From NCBI GenBank assembly GCA_963580455.1, contig OY756961.1, positions 8,041,001 to 8,105,000 on the forward strand: a stretch of DNA of 64,000 nucleotides, given 5' to 3'. The position numbers were made by a program, and so were the translations under genes. Positions within the stretch are counted from its first letter, which is position 1. The number at the start of each line of letters is the position of its first letter. Positions 56,370 to 64,000 of this stretch are shown here, in pieces. The stretch is from Euonymus europaeus. Its lineage: Eukaryota > Streptophyta > Magnoliopsida > Celastrales > Celastraceae. Below the pieces are notes generated by a model. That model ran no database searches and was not told the DNA's origin. It saw only the letters and a list, made by a program, of their open reading frames with translations.

Positions 56370-56777
56370 TCACGTCTGGTTTGCTTGCTCAGGTTGTCGC
56401 TCAGTGTTGAATTCTACAACAAAATCTGCTAGCACTTGAGCTTTAAGGGCGGTCCTTAGAACAAAGTGTAAATCATATTGAGCCAACTCAACAGACCATT
56501 TGGCAATTCTGCCAAACATATCTACTTTACCTAATAATGTCTTCAATGGATATTCGGTCACCACCTCTATTGGAAATGCTTGGAAATAGTGGTTTAATTT
56601 TTTAGAAGACATCACTAATGCTAAGAGATGTTTCTCCAGAGGTGAAAATCTTGTTGATGTATCCAGTATTGGATACCGAGTCTTCTGCTTCATTCTTAGG
56701 ACCACGACGCTAACAGCATGACCCAACATTGCCAAATATACCTGTAGTGTCTCCCCATCCTTAGTTATTGGCAACAA
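56370..56777 (-). pseudogene. Tat retroviral-type RNase H / connection region
   Basis: Open for 135 codons with LQVYLAMLGHAVSVVVLR, TRFSPLEKHLLALVMSSKKL, YPLKTLLGKVDMFGRIAKWS and KAQVLADFVVEF. It normally follows RT directly. The usual first Asp block is worn. Confidence 0.85.
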
Positions 56778-56899
56778 TTGCAGCTTCTACAAGTAATTTT
56801 TAAATTCAAGAAATGCTACCTCACAATTTGCATCCCATTGAAACTGATGAACCTGTTTAATGCTGCAGCCATCTTGGTTAGTTTTGGGATCTCCTTCAC

Positions 56900-57863
56900 C
56901 TTGGTTGCCTTAATCTGTGCCAGGCCAGCCTCAATTTCTCATTGAGTGATGGAAAGGCCAAGGAATTTTTCCCGTAATAACTTCAAAGGCGCATTTGCTA
57001 GCATTCAAATTAAGATTGTTCTTACGTAAAACATCGAGCACCACCTGAAGATGCATCAAGTGGTTATGTTGGAGTTTGCTCTTCACTACCATACTGTCTA
57101 TATAAGCCTCCATTATTTTTCCAATGAGAGGTCCAAAAAGCTTTGTCACCATCATCTAGAATGTGGCGCCCATATTCTTTAAGTCAAAAGGCATTACTTG
57201 ATAGCAGAATATTCCTTTAAGTGTAATAAAGGAAGTTTTCTCTTGATCTAGCAAATGCATTAGGATTTGGTGATATCCCCGATATGCATCCAAAATGCTT
57301 ATTCATGCCATTCTATATGTCGAATCAACCAACTGATTGATTTCTGGAAAGGGAAATAGATCCTTTGGACATGTTTCGTTTAAGTCTGTGAGGTCGACAT
57401 AGACTCTCCACTTTCCATCGTTCTTTCGAACTAACACCGTATTGGAAAGTCATTCAGGATACTAAACCTCCTTTATGGCTTTTGCTTCCATCGAATTCTC
57501 AACTTCCTTAACCACAGCTTCTATGTGTTGGATGGCTGACCTCCTTCCCTTTTGAATTACAGGTTTGTAGCCTGCCTTAACATTCAATCTGTGGACGACC
57601 AATTCTAGATCTATTCTAGGCAGCTCATATAGGGTCCAAGAAAACACCTCCAAATTCCTTTTTAACATCCCAATTAAGGACTCTTTATCTGGTACAGATA
57701 GACTAGTTCCTATAATAAAGTATCTGTCTCGCTCTTCCGGTGTGATTAATACTTTTTCTTGATCCTCTACCAACTTGGTGGTTAGCTCTTTCCCAACTTC
57801 TTTTAGGACTGAAACTTCCTCCTCCATCATTATTATTCTTCCTATCGATCTCACTTTTGCCAT
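56900..57863 (-). pseudogene. Tat reverse transcriptase, degenerate
   Basis: From 57863 down: a linker before RT (MEEEVSVLKEVGKE, LIGMLKRNLEVFSWTLYELP, GYKPVIQKGRRS), then worn RT blocks near 57480-57200, and a palm piece (57155-56931) with GKIMEAYIDSMVVKSK. The active site reads YIDS where YIDD is required, so an essential Asp is lost. Frameshifts are present near 57460 and 57160. Confidence 0.85.
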
Positions 57864-58207
57864 GAAACACTTCTAGTAGCCTGATCTCCTCTTATTTCTA
57901 CCACTTTCTCCTCGAAAGGGAATTTGATCATTTGATGGTAAGACGAGGGTACAACTTGAATCAAGTTAAACCAAGTTCTTCCCATGATTACATTATATGT
58001 TGAGGGAAGATCTACGACAAGTAAATCTACTTCAACAATTTTAGGACCTGCTATTATCGGCATTCTTATCCTTTCGAGTGGCCAAACAGGGGTTGCATTA
58101 AGCCCTATCAGATGTGTTGGGACGGGAATTAGATCCGTATGAGTCTTCCCTAATTTTTTGAGGAGTGAATAGTATATGATATCTACACAACTACCTTGGT
58201 ATACCAT
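57851..58207 (-). pseudogene. Tat aspartic protease region
   Basis: Tat-type protease blocks: SCVDIIYYSLLKKLG (usually SSADILY), THLIGLNATPVWPLERI, and STYNVIMGRTWFN near the C-terminal GR motif. The open frame starts at 58207 just after the expected catalytic DxG, which is not intact here. Confidence 0.8.
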
Positions 58208-58399
58208 TATTCACTTTACTTTTGCCATTCGTACTTGTAGAGAGATAACTATAGCATCATTATGTGGAAAAACTACGCTTGTTACATCTGCCTTAGGAAA
58301 AGCTATTGTGGTTGCCTCCCTTGGCCTCTTAGTTCCTAACTTAGGATTAATGTCCATTTGCTTTACTTCTTGCTGATGTAGGGTAATTCTATACTCTGT

Positions 58400-59830
58400 C
58401 TGCCTCATATCCTCACTGAGTTAAACATCTGGCACCAACTCGTCAATGAAGTTGACTACATAATGTGAAGGTTCCCCTTGCTCTTCTGGTCGGGGTTCGA
58501 TTTTCTTTTCTGCGGCAATCTTCTCCTTATCAATGAATTCCTTAAGATGTCCCTCGCGTACTAGGTCTTCCAGATGCAGTTTGAACTCCCTACAGCCTTC
58601 TATCCTATGACACTTATCCCTATGATAAGAACACCGTCTAGATTGGTTTCGTGTGGACGGATCCGCCGATATCTTATTTGGACGTCAAAAGAATGGCTTG
58701 TTTGCAATTTGGGGTAGAATGAGAAGGATTAGATCCTTGAATATTGTCTTCACCGCTTCATACGTACTGGGCTTTGGAGTCATCTTTAAATTCTCTATCT
58801 CCTAGTCTTCTCAAACTTTCCATTTTCCTTTTTTCAGGTCCCTTCCTAGGAGGGAGACTATCGATCCCCTTGCTTGTCTTCTTCCAACTTAACATACTAT
58901 TTAATCTTATTTTGAAGCGTACCTATACTATTAGATGAGGCCCTCGTTAATCTCTCTTGCAGCTTATGCTCTCGAGGTAGTCCAAGCTGAAAGGTAGTCA
59001 TTGGGGTTTTTTCATCGCAATCCTCAATATCTGCGTAAGTATTTGAATACCTAGCTGCATACACCCAGAGTGATTATGATTCTCTTATGTGTAAAGCAAA
59101 AAACGTATCCAAGGTTACTGGATCTCTAATATTTGCTATGAATCTTGCTACAAAATTACAAGCAAGATCCTTCTAGGTTAAAACTAAATTCTCTTGGGGT
59201 TGGTGGAACCGCTTCATAGCTGTCATCCTGAGGCTTGATGGAAACATTTTACACATAAGTCCATCTCGTCCTGCCCACAATGTCATCTCGTGGGTGTAAG
59301 CCAAAATATGCGCCATAGGATCAGTCATTCCATCACAGATTACAAAAGTCAGGTGCGAGAAATTTCTTGGTGGGTCTTCTAATCGTTAACCTTGCACAAA
59401 AGGTGTGGAGGTCAATTTCCTAAGGCTCTGTTCTGCCCTCTTCTAAGTGCTCCATAGGATCTCCTTAGTATATCTCTTTGTTGTAATCCTCGAGGAAGGC
59501 TTTGTTGCCTAGTACTTCTTGTTGGTAGCGGGGATCTATTTCTTGCTCCCCTCGGGTAGGGTGTATGCCTCTTTCTCTTAGTGGCTGGTCCTATTCCCCG
59601 ATGTGACCTCCCTGTGTCATCGCTTTCCTGCTCCCAGATATGTTTTGGCTCTGTCTTCCGAACATCTGAGACTACGCTCTGGATTTCGCTTTCCAGACGT
59701 TTGTCTTTCCTCATGATCTGGAGACTTTTCCTTAGGGTTTGAGCATGCTCTTGCCACTCTTATAAATCTTCCTCGGCCTTGAGGACGGCTTTTTCCCATT
59801 CCATTTTGTTTAGAATTTGTTCCACTACTT
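58400..59830 (-). pseudogene. Tat Gag, degenerate
   Basis: Blocks on the minus strand: an Arg/Ser-rich N-terminal part (59714-59412), a worn Gag core (about 59360-59100: DPMAHILAYTHEMTL, FPSSLRMTAMKRFHQ, ACNFVARFIANI), then a zinc-binding-like end (CSYHRDKCHRIEGCREFKLH, about 58640-58560) typical of Tat Gag. Several stops. Confidence 0.75.
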
Positions 59831-59924
59831 TATCATGACCATGTTGAATCCTATGATCTTCTTTCGAGTTTAGAGAAACTTCTCGCCTTACTTCTTATGG
59901 AATTCATGACATGACTTCTGATTG

Positions 59925-59942
59925 AAACTCTTCGTTTCCCAC
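59925..59942 (-). promoter_or_regulatory. Truncated Tat primer binding site
   Basis: The minus strand reads TGTGTGGGAAACGAAGAG, like the second half of the usual Tat site (GGCGCCGTCTGTGGGAAA). The first half is missing where copia B begins. Confidence 0.5.
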
Positions 59943-60226
59943 ACAGGACACGATCACACAAGTACAAGAAATCAAAACAATAGAATATTCGACATAGAGA
60001 TTTACGTGGTTCGACAATATAGCCTACGTCCACGGAGGAGCTTTTTCTTTCGATATGAAATTTCCGCGTACGAATTACAAGAGATAATATGGCTTATATA
60101 CGAAACCCTAGTTTCTACCATGTACAAGCCCTTTGGGCTCCTCATCTCCCACTCAAGGCCTTCAACTTTACCTTTGGGCTTTAACGTTCAATTCTTCATT
60201 ATAATGAGCCACACCATAATTCAACA
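59942..60226 (-). repeat. Copia B 3' LTR
   Basis: The plus strand ends ACACCATAATTCAACA, the reverse of the copia A LTR start. It contains TTTACGTGGTTCGACAATATAGCC at 60001. The outer end is approximate, because the expected TGTTGTAA is worn. Confidence 0.8.
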
Positions 60227-60329
60227 CTCCACCTTGGTGAATTGTCACACCTTTAGAAGAACCATAATCTCCACCTCACTAACATATCACACCCTTAGAA
60301 ATAGTGAATTGAACAACCGCCCAAAACAA

Positions 60330-63300
60330 CTAACCAATTTTAACATGGAGCAAGTCCAAGCAATGATCGAACTTCTCCATAGGTAACACCTTAGTCAACA
60401 TATCTGTAGCATTATCCATTGTACCAATCTTCTCCAACAAAATATCACCTAATGAGATGAGCTCTCTAATTTTATTATATCTCACAGTTATGTGCTTTGA
60501 GTGATCATGGTGCACCTGATTCTTTGCAAGAAAATAGTGCACTCTGACTATCACAATGTATGGTAATAGTATGATGTTGAAGACCAATCTCTTCAATTAA
60601 TCCTTTCAACCATAGTGCTTCCTTTGTTGCTTCTGCAACTGCCATATATTCTGCCTATTGTAGACAAAGCCACAACACTTTGTAATGTAGATCGCCAACT
60701 AATAGGACCACCTGCCAGTGTGTAAATATAGTCTGCCATAGACTTTCTATTAGCAAGGTCCCATGCATAGTCTAAATCTACATATCCCATGACAGAAGTT
60801 TCACTACTCACTAAAATAAATACCCTATTTAGAAGTACCTCTTAAGTATTGAAAAATCTATTTGACTGCTTGTCAGTGCACCTTTCATGGATTCGCCATG
60901 AACTTGCTAACCACTCGATCACATATGCTAAGTTTGGCCTTGTGCACACCATGGCATACATCAGGCTTCCCACAACATTAGCATAAGGGACTGTTGACAT
61001 ATACTACACTTCATCATCTGTTTGTGGGCACTGAGATACTGACAACTTGAAGTGACTAGCCAACAGATTACTAACTGGCTTTGATGTGCTCATGCCAAAC
61101 CTCTCCAACACCTTCTGAACATAATTTTTTTGTGAAACCCATAACTTTCTGTTATTTCTTTCTCTATGGATTTCCATCCCAAGAATCTTCTTCCAAGCTC
61201 CAAGATTCTTCATCTAAAATTATTTGCCCACATACACTTTAAATTCTGAATATCACTAATTCTCTTTGCAGCAATTAACATGTCATCAACATAAATAAGC
61301 AAGAAATTGTAGGAACAATCAGCTAAAGTCTTCACATAAACACAACAATCAAACTCATAATTTGTGTAGCCAATGCTTAGCATGAATGTATTGAAGCACT
61401 TATACCATTGCCTTGGTGACTGCTTCAATCCGTAAAGTGACTTCTTGAGCCTATAAACTAGATTTTGATGCCCAGGCTCCCTAAATCCATCTAGTTGCAA
61501 CATGTAAATCTACTCATCCAACTCACCTTGTAGAAAAAGCAATCTTGACATCCAACTGCTATAACTCTAGGTTCAGTTGACCAGTTAATGCCAATAAAAC
61601 TCTGATTGATATGTGCCTTACCACTAGAGAAAAGACTTCATTATAGTCTATTCCTTCTCTCTGCGAGTAGCCTTTAGCTACTAGCCTAGCCTTGAACTGA
61701 AAACCATCTTTTTCTATCACCCTTCCTTTTTCTTGTAAACCCATTTGCACCCAATGGTCTTCTTGTTCTTAGGAAGTTTGACTAACTCCCAAGTTTCATT
61801 CTTCTATAGAGATTCTATCTCTTCAACCATAGCTTCCATCCACTTTTCTTTTTTCGGAATAGAAACTGCTACCTAAAAAGAACATGGTTTTCTCTCTTCA
61901 GTGAATAATACATATGAAATTGAGTCATTGTCAAAACCATATCTGTTTGGGGGTTTGATCTTGTGCTTGGTTTGTCAAAGTGCATTGCTAGGATCTCCTT
62001 GTTGCCTTGTTGTGTCTTCGCTTGAGACATCATCACCTGCATTAAAATTCTTATCAATTGGAAACTCCATCTCAATCTGATCACCCTAGCCAACACTAGA
62101 CCTCTCAATTTGTTGCACCTTGTTTCCTGCCAACATCGATGCCTCATCGAAAACTACATCTTTCTTCATAATCACCTTTTGTGTGTTTGGATCCTAAATT
62201 ATGTAGCCTTTGACTCCATGTCCATAACCTAAGAAAAATTATTTTCTGGATTTCGAATCAAGCTTGGATCTCTCATCCAAAGGTACGTGCACATAAGCTG
62301 GACATTCAAAAATTCGTAGGTTTGAATAATCAACATCTTTACCTGTCCAAACCTCCTTGGCTACCTTACCCTCCAGCTTTGTAGATGTTGATCTGTTGAC
62401 TATGTAAGCAGCCGTTGCAACCGCTTCTGTCCAGAATTGTTTGGGTAAACCAGATTGTATTCGTATAGTTGTAGCCCTGTCCATAAGAATTCTATTCATC
62501 CTCTCTACAATCCCATTCTGTTGTGGTGTCTTAGGCATTGTAAAATTCCTCTTTATACCTTCCTTTTTGCAGAAATCTTGAAACTAACGAGATGTGTACT
62601 CACCACCATTGTCGGACCAAAGACACTTCACTTGTCTCCCTGCTTCCTTTTCCACACTAGCTTTCCACTATTTGAACTTGCTGAACACTTCTGATTTTTC
62701 CTTCATAAAAACCAACCAGACTTTCTGTGAATAATCATAAATGAAAGTCACAAAGTACCTGGATCCACTTTTTGAAGGTGTGTTGACTGGACCCCAAACG
62801 TCTGTGTGAATGTAAGCTAACTCCTTTGAGCTCCTGTTAGATGACAATTAAATTGAACGCGGTTTTGCTTTCCCATAACACAGAACTCACAAAACTCACA
62901 AAACTCAACTTGATAATGCTTCACCCCTTCAAACAATTTCCTCCTATGAAGTTCCTTCAAACCTTGATCACTGATATGCCCCAAACGCATATGCCACAAA
63001 GTCAATTTTTTAATCTCAAATTTTGATGAAAATACAGCCAATGCTTCACCCACAACTGCACTGCCAAGCAATTTGTACAAGTTGTTCTCAGTTCGCTGTA
63101 TTTTCATTATAACCATGACACTTTAGTTATCTTTAGAACTCCACTGCCTGGACTTACTGAAATACCATGGTGAGTCTTCTCCAAATATCATAAAGAAATC
63201 AGATTTTTCTTTAACTCAGAAAGATGTTTAACTTCGTGAAGAATTCTAATATCACCGTCAAACATTCTCACTTGCACAGTTCCAATTCCAGCTACTCTAC

Positions 63301-63729
63301 ATGGTCGATTATCTCTCAACACATCACTACCAACATCACATGACCGATATTTATGGAACCAGTCTCTATTTGTAGTATAATGTGATGAGCATGCAGTGTC
63401 TAACATCCAAGATGAGTTACTTGTAATAGGCTCCGAAGTCACTGCAGCCACAACAAACAGATCTTCATCATCTATGTTTTCTGCCACTACACTTGTCATA
63501 TTAGAGGAGTTGTCATCATCATTCCTCTCCTTATCCTTCTCCTTCTTGCACAATGGAAAATCACGCTTGTAGTGACCCTCCTTATGACACTTGAAGTATT
63601 CACATTTCTTAGCCCGAGGCTTGGATCGCCCTCTTGATTTTCCTCTCTGTCCTTTATTTTGTTCTCGATCTCTACCTCTTCCTCATTCTCCACTTGCGAC
63701 CAGAGCCCTTCGGACTCCTTGTCTCCCAC
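60330..63729 (-). pseudogene. Copia B Gag-Pol, degenerate
   Basis: From 63729 down: the Gag end with a worn CCHC (FKCHKEGHYKRDFP, about 63590-63550); protease (SSWMLDTACSSHYTTN, 63400); GAG-pre-integrase (LWHMRLGHISDQGLKELH, about 62990) with a repeated EFCEFCEFC; integrase (PQQNGIVERMNRILMDRATT, 62530); the RT start ([20 protein letters not shown], 61720); the RT core with NFLLIYVDDMLIA (61290), so YVDD is kept; the RT end (MKNLGAWKKILGMEIHRER, 61213); and RNase H (DLDYAWDLANRKSMADY, 60790; ITVRYNKIREL, 60480). Frameshifts and stops separate the blocks. Copia A lost the RT core that is kept here. Confidence 0.88.
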
Positions 63730-63731
63730 AC

Positions 63732-63803
63732 AAAGCCTTGAACTTTACCTTTGGGCTTTAATGTTTAGTTATTCATTATAATGAGTCACACCATAATTCA
63801 ACA
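63732..63803 (-). repeat. Copia B 5' LTR remnant
   Basis: About 72 bp, matching the inner part of 59942-60226 (TTTACCTTTGGGCTTTAATG ... ATAATTCAACA). It passes directly into Gag sequence. Confidence 0.75.
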
Positions 63804-64000
63804 AGATTTGCATCGAAGGTATTAAATGCTTAAAGAAGTGAAACTCTTATGGACGTAAAACTGCTTAAGGAAAAGACACAAGAATATATGTGATTCGGCA
63901 ACTTGCCTATGGCCACGAGATCGTCTGAATTTTTATTAAGTAGTAAAATGAATGTTTTACAAATATATGATCGATAGGTTTTTATAGGTCTGGGGAGTTA
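63804..64000 (-). repeat. Tat element 5' LTR, cut by window end
   Basis: It matches 49949-50149 at most positions (AGATTTGCA..GAAGGTATTAAATGC to CTGGGGAGTTA). Roughly one base in eight differs, with small indels. The rest lies outside the window. Confidence 0.85.

Larger units (their letters stand above)
59942..63803 (-). mobile_element. Ty1/copia element B, 5' end deleted, nested in the Tat element
   Basis: The 3' LTR lies at about 59942-60226 and only a ~70-bp piece of the 5' LTR remains at 63732-63803; the rest of the 5' LTR, PBS and Gag start are gone. The same family as copia A (similar LTR ends and near-parallel proteins), in the opposite direction. The right flank is Tat LTR and the left flank is Tat leader. 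A clear target duplication was not found. Confidence 0.87.
49946..64000 (-). mobile_element. Ty3/gypsy Tat-lineage element, old, right end outside window
   Basis: The minus strand carries gag, protease, RT, RNase H, a second archaeal-type RNase H, and integrase, in that order from 59800 down to 55060. The plus strand carries an extra gene between pol and the 3' LTR. The left LTR starts at 49946; the start of the same sequence recurs at 63804-64000, where the window ends. Dual RNase H and an antisense extra gene are marks of the Tat lineage. Copia B (59942-63803) interrupts the leader. Coding parts are broken and LTRs differ by over a tenth of positions, so it is old. Confidence 0.88.

Noticed and set aside
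55060..59830. Endogenous pararetrovirus
   Set aside because: The dual RNase H, integrase and LTRs identify a Ty3 Tat retrotransposon. No movement or coat protein is seen.

Overview
This is a plant nuclear window, probably from a dicot. It is AT-rich and packed with LTR retrotransposons of well-known plant lineages (Ty3 Tekay, Reina, Athila and Tat; Ty1/copia), plus a Mutator-like element, a PIF/Harbinger remnant and Helitrons. Host fragments have plant affinities: a chloroplast-type pyruvate kinase and a mitoferrin-like carrier. One apparently whole host gene is visible, a small IDA-like secreted peptide precursor at 14929-15168 on the minus strand.

Left part (1-14 kb). The window opens in the tail of a Helitron (3' end at 351). 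A near-complete Mutator-like element (593-4580) follows, with ~178-bp terminal inverted repeats and a 9-bp target duplication, and it splits an unidentified coding-like stretch. A complete Ty3 Tekay/Del chromovirus (5164-13994) comes next, with ~2.1-kb LTRs and a TGGTA duplication. Its polyprotein has two stop codons, a shortened Gag and a lost integrase catalytic residue.

Middle part (14-32 kb). The IDA-like gene sits in about 3 kb of otherwise anonymous DNA. A 4-kb Helitron (17160-21144) carries exons of a plastid-type pyruvate kinase and at least one other gene fragment, with introns kept. Then come a dead PIF/Harbinger transposase, a copia element with a deleted reverse transcriptase core (23300-27561), a copia remnant lacking integrase (to 31853), and, joined directly to it, a mitoferrin-like gene fragment on the opposite strand.

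Right part (32-64 kb). A 7.2-kb Athila-derived element (32250-39405) has LTRs, PBS and gag-protease but no reverse transcriptase or integrase, and carries CCTAGG-rich palindromic repeats. A diverged ~100-bp tandem array lies at 40376-41140. A Reina-type Ty3 element (42919-48156) looks intact: one difference between its 213-bp LTRs, a CTTTA duplication and an uninterrupted 1573-residue Gag-Pol. It sits inside an older LTR-like sequence. From 49946 to the window end lies a large Tat-lineage element on the minus strand, with two RNase H domains and an antisense extra gene on the plus strand. Its leader region is interrupted by a second copia (59942-63803) related to the one at 23300.

The genes do not form a pathway. 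The structure is a record of serial nested insertions, with Reina as the youngest layer. Family names come from recognised motifs and could not be checked by database search.
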